From VRUE01 sp963702035 (lineage in GTDB: Bacteria; Actinomycetota; Thermoleophilia; Solirubrobacterales; 70-9), in NCBI GenBank assembly GCA_963702035.1, contig OY969700.1, positions 1,116,001-1,180,000 of the forward strand: a stretch of DNA of 64,000 nt, read 5' to 3'. Positions 18,087 to 26,814 of the stretch are shown piece by piece (the stretch's first letter is position 1; each line of letters starts with the position of its first letter). The translations under genes and the position numbers were made by a program. Below the pieces are notes generated by a model. That model had not been told where the DNA came from. It did no database searches and worked only from the letters and a program-made list of their open reading frames with translations.

Positions 18087-18127
18087 GTTGCTGCCTTTTC
18101 CCCACTATCGTGGGGACAATCGCGCAA
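18087..18127. repeat. Palindromic repeat family C, copy 1
   Basis: GTTGCTGCC, TTTTCCCCAC, TATC, GTGGGGACAA, TCGCGCAAG. The inner TCCCCAC/GTGGGGA (18099-18105 / 18110-18116) is a perfect stem. It resembles the two copies flanking the DUF559 gene (32633-32680 and 33592-33635). It begins on the base after the HxlR stop and ends 32 bases before the aldehyde dehydrogenase start, so it could also act as a terminator or operator. Confidence 0.6.
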
Positions 18128-18159
18128 GAAGTTGACTCGAGGAACCAGGAGGAGAACTG

Positions 18160-19596
18160 ATGGCGACGGCGGCTGAGGTTCAGGCGAAGGACAAGGTCTT
18201 CATCGGCGGCGAGTGGGTCGAGCCGCGGGGCTCAGACACGATCGAGGTGGTCAACTCGACCACTGAGGAGACGATGGCGACGATCCCGGCCTGCACGGCG
18301 GCGGACGCCGACCTCGCGGTGCGCGCCGCCCGCGACGCCTTCGACTCCTGGTCGCGGACCTCGCGCGAGGAGCGCGCCGGCTACCTGGCGGCGATCTCCG
18401 CCGGGCTCGGCGAGCGCAGCGACGAGATTGCCGCGACGATCTCCCAGGAGCTGGGGATGCCGCTGACGCTGAGCCGGATCATCCAGGCCGGCCTGCCGAT
18501 CGGCCAGTTCGGGGCGATGCCGGGGTTGATCGAGGAAGTCGCCTGGGAAGAGGAGATCGGCAACTCGCGCGTGCTGCGCGAGCCGGCCGGCGTGCTCGGC
18601 GCGATCACCCCGTGGAACTACCCGCTCAACCAGATCGCCGCCAAGGTCGCGCCGGCGCTGGCCGCCGGCTGCACGGTCGTGCTCAAGCCGAGTGAGGTCG
18701 TGCCGCTCAACGCCTTCATCCTCGCCGAGGTGATCGAGGCCGCCGGGCTGCCGGCCGGTGTCTTCAACCTCGTCACCGGCACGGGCCCGGTCGTCGGCGA
18801 GGCGATCGCCGGCCACCCCGGCGTCGACATGGTCTCCTTCACCGGCTCGACCCGGGCCGGGCGGCGCGTCTCCGAGCTGGCCTCGGCGACCGTCAAGCCG
18901 GTCGCGATGGAGCTCGGCGGCAAGTCGCCGAACGTGATCCTCGACGACGCCGACCTCGCCAGGGCGGTCCCCGACGGAGTCGGCAAGTGCTACCTCAACT
19001 CGGGCCAGACCTGCAGCGCCCTGACCCGGATGCTGGTGCCGCGCGAGAAGCTGGCCGAAGCCGAGGAGCTGGCCAAGTCCGCCGCCGAGGCCTTCACGCC
19101 GGGGGACCCCTTCGAGGAGTCGACCCGGCTCGGCCCGCTCGTCTCCGCGGTCCAGCGCGAGCGCGTCCGCGGCTACATCGAGAAGGGCGAGGCCGAGGGC
19201 GCCAAGCTGGTGACCGGCGGCGCGGCGCCCCCCGAGGGGCTCGAGCGCGGCTACTTCGTCCGTCCCACGGTCTTCTCCGACGTCACCCCCGAGATGACGA
19301 TCGCCCAGGAGGAGATCTTCGGCCCGGTGCTCGCGATCCAGCCCTACGACGGCGAGGACGACGCGGTGCGGATCGCCAACGACACCGTCTACGGCCTCGC
19401 CGGCGGAGTCTGGTCGACGGACCAGGACCACGCGATCTCAGTCGCCAAGCGGATCCGCACCGGGCAGATCGAGATCAACGGCGGCGCGTTCAACCCGCTG
19501 GCGCCGTTCGGCGGCTACAAGCAGTCGGGGCACGGGCGCGAGAACGGTCGGTACGCGATCGAGGAGTTGCTGCAGGTCAAGTCTTTGCAGCTGTAG
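18160..19596 (+). CDS. NAD(P)-dependent aldehyde dehydrogenase
   Basis: 478 residues of the ALDH superfamily. It shows TPWNYPLNQ (cofactor/substrate, ~148), SFTGSTRAGR (Rossmann turn, ~226), MELGGKSPNV (general-base Glu, ~248), and SGQTCSA (catalytic Cys, ~282), then EEIFGPVL and PFGGYKQSGHGRENG near the C-terminus. Strong ribosome site AGGAGGAG before the ATG. The exact substrate is not evident; the sequence style is that of broad-range or betaine/succinate-semialdehyde-type enzymes. It lies between the HxlR regulator and an acyl-CoA dehydrogenase on the same strand, separated from the latter by a long inverted repeat. Confidence 0.94.
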   Translation: MATAAEVQAKDKVFIGGEWVEPRGSDTIEVVNSTTEETMATIPACTAADADLAVRAARDAFDSWSRTSREERAGYLAAISAGLGERSDEIAATISQELGMPLTLSRIIQAGLPIGQFGAMPGLIEEVAWEEEIGNSRVLREPAGVLGAITPWNYPLNQIAAKVAPALAAGCTVVLKPSEVVPLNAFILAEVIEAAGLPAGVFNLVTGTGPVVGEAIAGHPGVDMVSFTGSTRAGRRVSELASATVKPVAMELGGKSPNVILDDADLARAVPDGVGKCYLNSGQTCSALTRMLVPREKLAEAEELAKSAAEAFTPGDPFEESTRLGPLVSAVQRERVRGYIEKGEAEGAKLVTGGAAPPEGLERGYFVRPTVFSDVTPEMTIAQEEIFGPVLAIQPYDGEDDAVRIANDTVYGLAGGVWSTDQDHAISVAKRIRTGQIEINGGAFNPLAPFGGYKQSGHGRENGRYAIEELLQVKSLQL

Positions 19597-19599
19597 GTA

Positions 19600-19706
19600 G
19601 GGGAGGCGGGTGGCCCCTCCCCCGGAAACCGTCGCGCAGCTGGATCGTGGTCGGTGGTTCAGGCCGAATCCCATGAGTTTCCGTGGGAGGGGCCACCCGC
19701 CTCCCC
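19600..19706. repeat. Long perfect inverted repeat family B, copy 1
   Basis: A 22-bp perfect arm (GGGGAGGCGGGTGGCCCCTC at its start; 19600-19621 pairing with 19685-19706) encloses a 63-base loop whose ends pair again (GGAAAC/GTTTCC). It starts four bases after the aldehyde dehydrogenase stop and ends 25 bases before the acyl-CoA dehydrogenase start. The stem is far longer than a simple terminator. The loop segment GGTTCAGGCCGAATCCCATG resembles the loop of the repeat at 30544-30666. Confidence 0.65.
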
Positions 19707-19735
19707 TCGTCGGCGCAATAGGCTCCCGGCCGTGA
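19673..19735 (+). CDS. Possible 20-residue leader ORF overlapping the acyl-CoA dehydrogenase start
   Basis: ATG at 19673 reads MSFRGRGHPPPLVGAIGSRP and ends with a TGA that overlaps the GTG start of the next gene (GTGA). Most of it is encoded by the right arm of the long inverted repeat. The overlap geometry suggests translational coupling, but there is no clear ribosome site and the peptide may not be made. Confidence 0.25.
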   Translation: MSFRGRGHPPPLVGAIGSRP

Positions 19736-20877
19736 ATTTCGAGCTTTCAGACGAGCAGAGGCTGATCCAGGGCACCGTTCGGGATTTTGCCCGAGGTGAG
19801 GTAGCTCCCGTTGCCGAGGAGCTGGATCGGACCAAGGCCTTTCCCTATGAGATCGTCGAGAAGCTTGGCGGGCTTGGGCTTATGGGGATTCCGTTTCCCC
19901 AGGAGTACGGGGGTGGCGGGGCCGACACGCTCTCTTATGTGCTGGCGGTGGAAGAGCTGGCTCGGATCGACTCGTCTGTTTGCATCACCATGGCCGCCCA
20001 CACCTCCCTCGGGACGATGCCGATCTATCTCTGGGGGACCGATGAGCAGAAGGACGAGTGGCTGCCTGTGCTCTGCGGCGGCAAGAAGCTCGCATCGTTC
20101 GGGCTGACCGAGCCTGAGGCCGGGTCCGATGCCGGCAACGTGCGCACGCGGGCGAAACTTGCCGATGGCGAGTGGACGATCGACGGCGCCAAGCAGTTCA
20201 TCACCAACTCCGGCACCGAGATCTCCGGTTGCGTCTCTATCACGGCCGTGACCGGCGAGGCCGATGGGCGCAAGGAGATCTCCAACCTGATCGTTCCCAC
20301 CGGCACGCCCGGCTACGAGGCCGGCGAGCCCTACCGCAAGATGGGCTGGAACGCCTCCGACACCCGCCCGCTCTCCTTCGAGGACTGCCATGTCCCCGAG
20401 GCCAACCTGCTCGGCCGCCGCGGCGATGGCTTCAAGAACTTCCTCCATATCCTCGACGGCGGCCGCATCGGCGTCGCCGCGATGGGCGTGGGGCTCGCCC
20501 AGGGCGCTCTCGACGAGGCGATCTCCTACGCCAAGGAGCGCCAGGCCTTCGGCCAGGCGATCGCCAAATTCCAGTCGATCCAGGCGAAGATCGCCGACCT
20601 CTCGGCCCAGATCGAGGCCGCCCGCCTGCTCACCTGGCGCGCCGCGCTCGAGAAGGACGCCGGCCAGTCGTTCACGCTCACCGCCGCCCAGGCGAAGCTG
20701 ATCACCGGCCGCCTCGCCGTCCGCGCGACCGAGGAGGCGGTGCAGATCCACGGCGGCTACGGCTACATCGAGGAGTACCCGGTCTGCCGCTTCTACCGCG
20801 ACGCCAAGATCCTCACGATCGGCGAGGGCACCGACGAGGTCCAGCAGATGGTCATAGCCCGACAGCTCGGCTGCTGA
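19732..20877 (+). CDS. Acyl-CoA dehydrogenase
   Basis: 381 residues from a GTG at 19732. That start gives the family N-terminus (NFELSDEQRLIQGTVRDFA); a longer in-frame start at 19654 would add residues encoded by the repeat. Signatures include FGLTEPEAGSDAGNVRT (first ACAD signature, ~125), the flavin-binding ITNSG block, and QAFGQAIAKFQSIQ with HGGYGYIEEYPVCRFYRDAK (second signature). The catalytic base is probably the glutamate in TIGEGTDEVQ, the position used by short-chain and butyryl-type enzymes. It would reduce the ETF encoded at 1446-3212. Confidence 0.95.
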   Translation: MNFELSDEQRLIQGTVRDFARGEVAPVAEELDRTKAFPYEIVEKLGGLGLMGIPFPQEYGGGGADTLSYVLAVEELARIDSSVCITMAAHTSLGTMPIYLWGTDEQKDEWLPVLCGGKKLASFGLTEPEAGSDAGNVRTRAKLADGEWTIDGAKQFITNSGTEISGCVSITAVTGEADGRKEISNLIVPTGTPGYEAGEPYRKMGWNASDTRPLSFEDCHVPEANLLGRRGDGFKNFLHILDGGRIGVAAMGVGLAQGALDEAISYAKERQAFGQAIAKFQSIQAKIADLSAQIEAARLLTWRAALEKDAGQSFTLTAAQAKLITGRLAVRATEEAVQIHGGYGYIEEYPVCRFYRDAKILTIGEGTDEVQQMVIARQLGC

Positions 20878-20922
20878 AGCCGAACACATTCAGCGCCCAC
20901 GGCCCTCCTCAACTTCCAGCGG

Positions 20923-21773
<851 letters not shown>

Positions 21774-21777
<4 letters not shown>

Positions 21778-22475
21778 GGCCGCAACCTGTAGCCGACGCC
21801 CCACACCGTCTCGATGAAGCGCGGCTCGGAGGGATCGTCGCCGAGCTTGGCGCGCAGGCGGCGGACGTGGACGGTGACGGTGCTCGTGTCCGTGAAGAAG
21901 GGGTATTCCCAGACGGCCTCCATCAGCTGGTCGCGCGAGAAGACGCGCCCCGGATGGGCGGCGAGATAGGCGAGCAGATCGAACTCGCGCTGGGTCAGCG
22001 AGATCTCCTCGCCGGCCAGGGTCACGGTGCGGGTCGCCGGATCGATCCGCAGCGGACCGTGCTCGATCGGCTCGGGGTCGGCATCGGCGGGCGGCGAGAC
22101 CCGGCGCAGCACGGCGTCGACGCGCGCGACCAGCTCGGCCGGCGAGAACGGCTTGACCACGTAATCGTCGGCGCCGTCGCGCAGCCCGACCAGCCGGTCG
22201 GACTCCTCGCCGCGGGCGGTGAGCAGAATCACCGCCGTGCGCTTGCCGTCGCCCTCCTGCAAGCGCTTCATCGCCTCGATCCCGTCGATCCCCGGCAGCA
22301 TCACGTCGAGGACGACGAGGTCGGGCCGGTAGAGCCTCGCCAGGCGCAATGCCTCGGGCCCGTCCTGGGCGCCGCGGGTCTCATAGCCGGCCCGCTCCAT
22401 GTAGCGGGCGACCACCTCGACGATGGTCGGCTCGTCGTCGACGACCAGCACGGTGCCGCGCGATGAATCGCTCAC
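21774..22475 (-). CDS. OmpR/PhoB-family response regulator
   Basis: 233 residues from a GTG at 22475. An in-frame ATG at 22517 would overlap the dipZ stop and add a low-complexity leader, so the shorter form is preferred without certainty. The receiver domain shows TVLVVDDEP (acidic pocket), DLVVLDVMLPGIDG (phospho-Asp, ~57) and YVVKPFSPAEL (switch Lys, ~105). The C-terminal winged helix includes LTQREFDLLAYLAAHPGRVF and the recognition region TVTVHVRRLRAKLG. The kinase is the next gene. It follows dipZ closely, so envelope or redox stress genes are candidate targets. Confidence 0.93.
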
Positions 22476-22497
22476 AGCGGCAATCTTGACGGCCGGG

Positions 22498-24270
22498 CTA
22501 GCCGAAGGTGAAGGCATAGCCCATCACCCCCGCTTCGGGAATCAGGCGCAGCGTGTGGTTTTCGACCTTGGCCAGGTTGACGAGGTTGTAGAGGCGCTGG
22601 GCCGTCACCTCGACGACGCCGTTCTTGACGTCGGAGCCGGCGAGGCTGTCTGGGATCGGGCGGCCGTCGAGCAGCACCCGCATCCGGCGGCTGTGCCCGG
22701 GCGATCCCAGGACCAGGTAGACGCGGCGCGCGCCGAAGGAGAGATCCAGTGCCGCCCCGCGCTGCGCCGTCGCCGAGTCGAGCGCGATCTTCCATCTGCC
22801 GTGGTAGGCGAATTCATTCGCCGGCGGCGACCCCGGGTCGCCGAAGTCGTGGCTGCCGGGCGAGAGCATCGGGTTGACGAAGCGTTCGGCGCGGGCAGCC
22901 CCGAGGTAGGTCTCGGGCGTGGTCAGCGTCGGCGATGGCGCCACCGCGCTGATCCGCGCCGGGGCGTTCTGCGGGGCCTTCCCCGCTTCAGCCAGCAGCT
23001 CGCGGATCACCTTTTCTTTCTCGCCGTATTCGCCCTCGCCGAAATGGGCGAAGCGGACCCGCCCCTGGGAGTCGATGAAGTACTCGGCGGGCCAGTACTG
23101 GTTGCCGTAGGCGTTCCAGGTCGCCAGTTCGTTGTCCTGCGCCACCGGATACTCGATCCCGTTGCGTTCGATCGCTTCTTCGACGTTGCTCGCGTCTTTC
23201 TCGAAGGGAAACTCCGGCGAGTGGACGCCGACGATCGTCAGGCCGTCCTTGCGGTAGCGCTTGTCCCAGGCGGTCAGGTAGGGCAGCGTGCGCAGGCAGT
23301 TGATGCAGCTGTAGGTCCAGAAATCGACCAGGACCACCCGCCCGCGCAGCGAGCGCAGCGTCAGCGGGCGATCGCCCGGAGTGTTGAACCAGCGCTGGTT
23401 GTCGACGAATTCCGGCGCCTTGCCGTACACCGGCAGCCCCGAGGCCGGGCCGGCGGCGCGCGCACCGGCGGGTGGCGGAGGCGGCGCGGCCTTGGCGACG
23501 GCTTCGCCCAGGCCGCCGCTCGACCCGCGCACGTCCGCCAGGGCTTCGCGGGCGGAGGCGGTGTCCTCCAGCGACTTCGAGGGGTTGACGAGGAAGCTGG
23601 GCAGGCTGCCGGCGATCTGGTTCTGGAACTTGATGTCGTAGTTGCCGAGCATCGCCAGGGCGATGAAGACCATGACCGCGCCCATCGCCACCTGGAAGCC
23701 CGTGCCGCGGCGGGCGAGCGGCGCGATCACGCGGCGCCCGCCGAGCATCAGGAAGTAGAGGACGACGGCCGAGCCGATCCCGTAGCTGAGCGCGACGGCG
23801 AGGCGGCCGGTGCTGAACGACTGTGAGGCCGAGACGGTGATCACGCCGGCGAGAATCGGGCCGGCGCAGGGCGCGTAGACGAAGCCGAGGCTGCCGCCGA
23901 CGGCGACACCCGACCAGAAGCCGTCGCCGCCGCCGGTGCGCGGGCCGCCGGCGATGCCGGCGAAGCGGCTCATGTAGGCCTCCAGCCTGGCCGCCACCGG
24001 CGGGATCATCAACGAGACGCCGAAGCCGAACAGGACGAAGATCGCCAGCTTGCGCAACAGGTCATCGGGCAGGCCGAGCGCCGAGATCACGTAGACCAGG
24101 GCGACGGTGGCGAAGGTGAACGAGACGGCGAGGCCGGCGACGATGCCGAGCGGCCGCCGCCGGCCGCCGGTCGCGCCCGCGGAGAGCGCGATCGGCAGCA
24201 CCGGCAGCACGCAGGGAGACAGCGCGGTAGCCGCGCCCGCCACGAACCCGAAGAGGATCAGCAGTGCCAT
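22498..24270 (-). CDS. DipZ-like fusion: CcdA/DsbD membrane domain, thioredoxin domain and C-terminal beta domain
   Basis: 590 residues resembling mycobacterial DipZ. Residues ~1-225 form a CcdA-type electron-transfer membrane domain with the redox cysteines in SPCVLPVLP (~18) and YAPCAGPIL (~133). A proline/alanine linker leads to a TlpA-like thioredoxin domain with FWTYSCINCLRTLPYL (CxxC, ~322). The last ~150 residues form a beta-rich domain typical of DipZ C-termini. It should carry reducing equivalents from cytoplasmic thioredoxin to extracytoplasmic cysteines, for cytochrome c or copper-protein maturation. The His/Met-rich lipoprotein gene lies just upstream on the same strand. Confidence 0.9.
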   Translation of the reverse strand: MALLILFGFVAGAATALSPCVLPVLPIALSAGATGGRRRPLGIVAGLAVSFTFATVALVYVISALGLPDDLLRKLAIFVLFGFGVSLMIPPVAARLEAYMSRFAGIAGGPRTGGGDGFWSGVAVGGSLGFVYAPCAGPILAGVITVSASQSFSTGRLAVALSYGIGSAVVLYFLMLGGRRVIAPLARRGTGFQVAMGAVMVFIALAMLGNYDIKFQNQIAGSLPSFLVNPSKSLEDTASAREALADVRGSSGGLGEAVAKAAPPPPPAGARAAGPASGLPVYGKAPEFVDNQRWFNTPGDRPLTLRSLRGRVVLVDFWTYSCINCLRTLPYLTAWDKRYRKDGLTIVGVHSPEFPFEKDASNVEEAIERNGIEYPVAQDNELATWNAYGNQYWPAEYFIDSQGRVRFAHFGEGEYGEKEKVIRELLAEAGKAPQNAPARISAVAPSPTLTTPETYLGAARAERFVNPMLSPGSHDFGDPGSPPANEFAYHGRWKIALDSATAQRGAALDLSFGARRVYLVLGSPGHSRRMRVLLDGRPIPDSLAGSDVKNGVVEVTAQRLYNLVNLAKVENHTLRLIPEAGVMGYAFTFG

Positions 24271-24311
24271 CTGGGTGAGCTTGGCAGCTCCGGATTACGT
24301 GGAGATGACGC

Positions 24312-24638
24312 TCAGCCTTCGTTCTTCATCGCGCCGTCGTGCTTCATCGCTTCGTCTTCGTGCTTCATCGAGTCGCCGCTCGAGTCGTGCTTCATCGCCT
24401 CGTCTTCCTTCTTCATAGCGTCGCCGTCGTGCTTCATCGCGTCGCCGGAATCGCCCTTCATCGCTTCGTCGTGCTTCATCGCTTCGTCGCTCTTGCTGGT
24501 TTCGGCGGCGTTTTGCGACTGCAGGGTGGTGTCGCTGCTGGATGAGTTGCCGCTGCCGCCGCAGCCGGCGACGAGCAGGCCGCCGGCGACGGCGAGGACC
24601 GCGATCAGCGGTAGGGCAAGCGATTTACGTGCGCGCAT
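24312..24638 (-). CDS. Lipoprotein with MKHD-type pentapeptide repeats (MXKDX-repeat-like)
   Basis: 108 residues. A signal peptide ends in the lipobox LLVAGC (~21-26). After a Ser/Gly linker the protein is almost entirely tandem short repeats: AMKHDE, AMKGDS, AMKHDG, AMKKED, AMKHDS, SMKHED, AMKHDG, with Met, Lys, His and Asp dominating. This looks like the pentapeptide MXKDX-repeat family known from small secreted bacterial proteins. Alternating Met and His beside a DipZ gene suggests metal binding, perhaps copper; that is inference. The DNA itself is correspondingly repetitive and could vary in copy number. Confidence 0.78.
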   Translation of the reverse strand: MRARKSLALPLIAVLAVAGGLLVAGCGGSGNSSSSDTTLQSQNAAETSKSDEAMKHDEAMKGDSGDAMKHDGDAMKKEDEAMKHDSSGDSMKHEDEAMKHDGAMKNEG

Positions 24639-24699
24639 CTGATTCTCCCTTTGGTAGAGGACTTCGGTCGCACGCTAGGGAGCAAATGTGACAGGGGAA

Positions 24700-25098
24700 T
24701 TACGCCGGCTGCGCGGTCACGGAGCCCTGCGGCCGGGCGATGACCTCGGCGTGGCGACCGAGCTGCTCGCCGACGCCGTAGTGGGCGCAGATCGCCAGCT
24801 CGTGCTCGCGCAGCAGTGGCCGCGACGGGTCGACGGTGGGCGCCGCGAGCATCGCGTCCCGGCCCTGGGCGGTCCAGACACGGCCCGGCATCGCGGCGCA
24901 CTCGCGCAGCGGCACGACGATCGTCTTGGCGCGCCTGCGGCGACCGGCGGCGACAACCAGCCAGACCGGGTTGCCCGCCTCCGCGTCGGCGAAGGCCCCC
25001 TCGACCCGGCCGACCGCCCTGCCGTCGCTGTCGTCGAGCTCGAAGCCGCTCCAGCCGAGCGCTTCGGCGAGGCTCGGCGGCGCCCCGGCCTCACTCAC
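24700..25098 (-). CDS. PRC-barrel domain protein
   Basis: 132 residues. An N-terminal PRC-barrel-like beta domain (FELDDSDGRAVGRVEGAF, then GNPVWLVVAAG and AKTIVVPLREC) is followed by a helical end with the recurrent PLLREHELAICAHYG motif of actinobacterial PRC-barrel proteins. The start overlaps the meaB stop by eight bases, so the two are co-translated. PRC-barrel proteins act in diverse RNA or membrane contexts; nothing here identifies a partner beyond co-transcription with meaB. Confidence 0.75.
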   Translation of the reverse strand: MSEAGAPPSLAEALGWSGFELDDSDGRAVGRVEGAFADAEAGNPVWLVVAAGRRRRAKTIVVPLRECAAMPGRVWTAQGRDAMLAAPTVDPSRPLLREHELAICAHYGVGEQLGRHAEVIARPQGSVTAQPA

Positions 25099-26065
25099 CG
25101 GACTGCCGCTCCATCAGCTCGCTCGCCGCGCTTGCCGGATCGAGCTCGCGGCGAACGACCCGCTCCAGCAATGCCGCCGTCTCGGGGTCGGCCGCGGCGG
25201 TCGCCTCCATGCGGCGCCGCGTGCGCGAGGTCGCGATCCCCAGCACCTCGTTGCGCAGGTTGCGGGCGCGGCGTTGCTCGAGCGTGCCCTCCGCCTCGAT
25301 ATGCGCGCGGTGCTCGTCGATCTTCGTCGCCAGCTCCTCGACGCCCTCGCCCCGCGCCGCCTCGGTGCGCAGGATCGGCACCTGCCATTCGCCGGGCTGG
25401 TGCGAGAGGGCGAGCACGCCACGGACCTCGCGCACCATCGTGTCGGTCATCGGGTGGTCGGCCTTGTTGACGACGATCACGTCGGGGATCTCCATCACCC
25501 CCGCCTTCAGCGCCTGGATCGAGTCGCCGGAGCCCGGCATCAACGCGAGCACGATCGTGTCGGCGTGGTCGACGATGTCGATCTCGGCCTGGCCGACGCC
25601 GACGGTCTCGATCAGGATGTCGTCCTTGCCGGCGGCGTCCATCGCGAGGGCGACCTGCAGCGCTGCCTCGGAGAGGCCGCCGAGCGCGCCGCGCGAGGCC
25701 ATCGAGCGGATGAATACGCCCGAATCGAGGAAGTGATCGGAGAGGCGGATGCGGTCGCCGAGCAGGGCGCCGTGGGTGAAGGGGCTGGAGGGGTCGATCG
25801 AGAGCACGGCGACCTGGCGATCGGCCTTGCGCAGCTCGGCGGTCAGCGCCCCGATCAGGGTGCTCTTGCCGACCCCGGGCGGCCCCGTGAAGCCGACGAT
25901 CCGCGCCCTGCCCGTGCGCGGGTAGACCTCGCGCACCAGCTCCCAGCCGGCCGGGTCGTCGGACTCGATCAGCGTTATCGCCCGTGCCAGCGCCCGCTTG
26001 TCGCCGGCGACGAGGCGCTCGGCGAGCGACTTGGATTTCGAATGATCCTGGGCGGCGTCGGGCAT
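25091..26065 (-). CDS. meaB: MeaB/ArgK-family G3E GTPase, methylmalonyl-CoA mutase chaperone
   Basis: 324 residues. The P-loop GFTGPPGVGKSTL (about residues 54-66), Mg-binding and switch regions SIDPSSPFT and DILIETVGVGQAEID, and the base-specificity motif VVNKADHP (~210) define the MeaB family. MeaB loads and protects adenosylcobalamin in methylmalonyl-CoA mutase. The mutase subunits are about 20 kb away at 3402-5598, so the chaperone is not in the same operon. It begins 29 bases from the divergent acyltransferase gene and is followed by an overlapping PRC-barrel gene. Confidence 0.95.
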   Translation of the reverse strand: MPDAAQDHSKSKSLAERLVAGDKRALARAITLIESDDPAGWELVREVYPRTGRARIVGFTGPPGVGKSTLIGALTAELRKADRQVAVLSIDPSSPFTHGALLGDRIRLSDHFLDSGVFIRSMASRGALGGLSEAALQVALAMDAAGKDDILIETVGVGQAEIDIVDHADTIVLALMPGSGDSIQALKAGVMEIPDVIVVNKADHPMTDTMVREVRGVLALSHQPGEWQVPILRTEAARGEGVEELATKIDEHRAHIEAEGTLEQRRARNLRNEVLGIATSRTRRRMEATAAADPETAALLERVVRRELDPASAASELMERQSGE

Positions 26066-26094
26066 TGGTGCGCCAGTCTAAAGTGCGCCCCGCC

Positions 26095-26751
26095 GTGATC
26101 CGACTGATCCGCTTCTGCGCGCGCAACGGGATGCTGAGGCCGGGATACGCCCTGCTGGCGCTGCGCTACCTATGGCGTCGCACGCTCACCCGCGCCGGCT
26201 GGCGCTGGCGCACCGACGGGCCGCTCTTCCTCGGCAGCGGCCTCGAACTCCAGGTCGGCCGTCGCGGGCGGGTCGAGTTCGGGCGCTTCGTCTGGATCGG
26301 CGAAGGGACCAAGATCCGCTGCCACGAGGGCGTGGTCGAGATCGGCGCCAAGACGGTGATGGGGCAGGAGTGCACGATCTCCGCGTACAAGCGGGTGAGG
26401 ATCGGCGAGCAGTGCGTGATCGCCGACCGGGCGATGTTCATCGACTTCGATCACGGTGTGGTCGAGGTCGAGCGGCCGATCCGCCAACAGGGCATCTACA
26501 CCCGCGAGGTCGAGGTCGGCTCCAACGTCTGGATCGGCTACGGCGCCTGCATCCTGCGCGGCGTCAGCGTCGGCGACAACTCGATCGTCGGCACCAACTC
26601 GGTCGTCACCAAGGACGTGCCCGCCAACGCGGTCGTCGCGGGCGTCCCGGCGAGGATCGTGCGCATGCGCGACGCGCCGGAGCAGCTCAAGTGGCCCGAT
26701 CCGGTCGAGCCCGACCCGACCGCATGGACCACGCTGCAACAGCCTGATTGA
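26095..26751 (+). CDS. Left-handed beta-helix acyltransferase (hexapeptide repeat)
   Basis: 218 residues from a GTG at 26095; a GTG at 26083 is an alternative. After a basic, helical N-terminus the sequence shows hexapeptide-repeat turns (VEIGAKTVMGQECTISA, then VEVGSNVWIGYGACILRGV and VGDNSIVGTNSVVTKDVPAN) ending in AGVPARIVRM, the standard close of LbH O-acetyltransferases. Such enzymes decorate sugars in envelope polysaccharides or lipids. It is a single gene divergent from meaB, and its stop codon forms one end of a long palindrome with the stop of the convergent vapC. Confidence 0.88.
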   Translation: MIRLIRFCARNGMLRPGYALLALRYLWRRTLTRAGWRWRTDGPLFLGSGLELQVGRRGRVEFGRFVWIGEGTKIRCHEGVVEIGAKTVMGQECTISAYKRVRIGEQCVIADRAMFIDFDHGVVEVERPIRQQGIYTREVEVGSNVWIGYGACILRGVSVGDNSIVGTNSVVTKDVPANAVVAGVPARIVRMRDAPEQLKWPDPVEPDPTAWTTLQQPD

Positions 26752-26814
26752 GCCCGGACTCCGCGTTCGCCATTAGAGCCTTGGTCGGGGACCGGCGACC
26801 GAGTCCGACGCTCA
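26749..26814. terminator. Bidirectional terminator palindrome whose ends are the two stop codons
   Basis: TGAGC plus CGGACTC (26749-26761) pairs with GAGTCCG plus GCTCA (26801-26814), and an inner GGTC...GACC hairpin fills the loop. The outermost bases are the TGA of the acyltransferase and the complementary stop of vapC. Convergent transcription units share it. Confidence 0.6.

Noticed and set aside
19654..19731. Longer N-terminus for the acyl-CoA dehydrogenase (start 19654)
   Set aside because: The added residues are encoded by the inverted repeat; the GTG at 19732 gives the family N-terminus.
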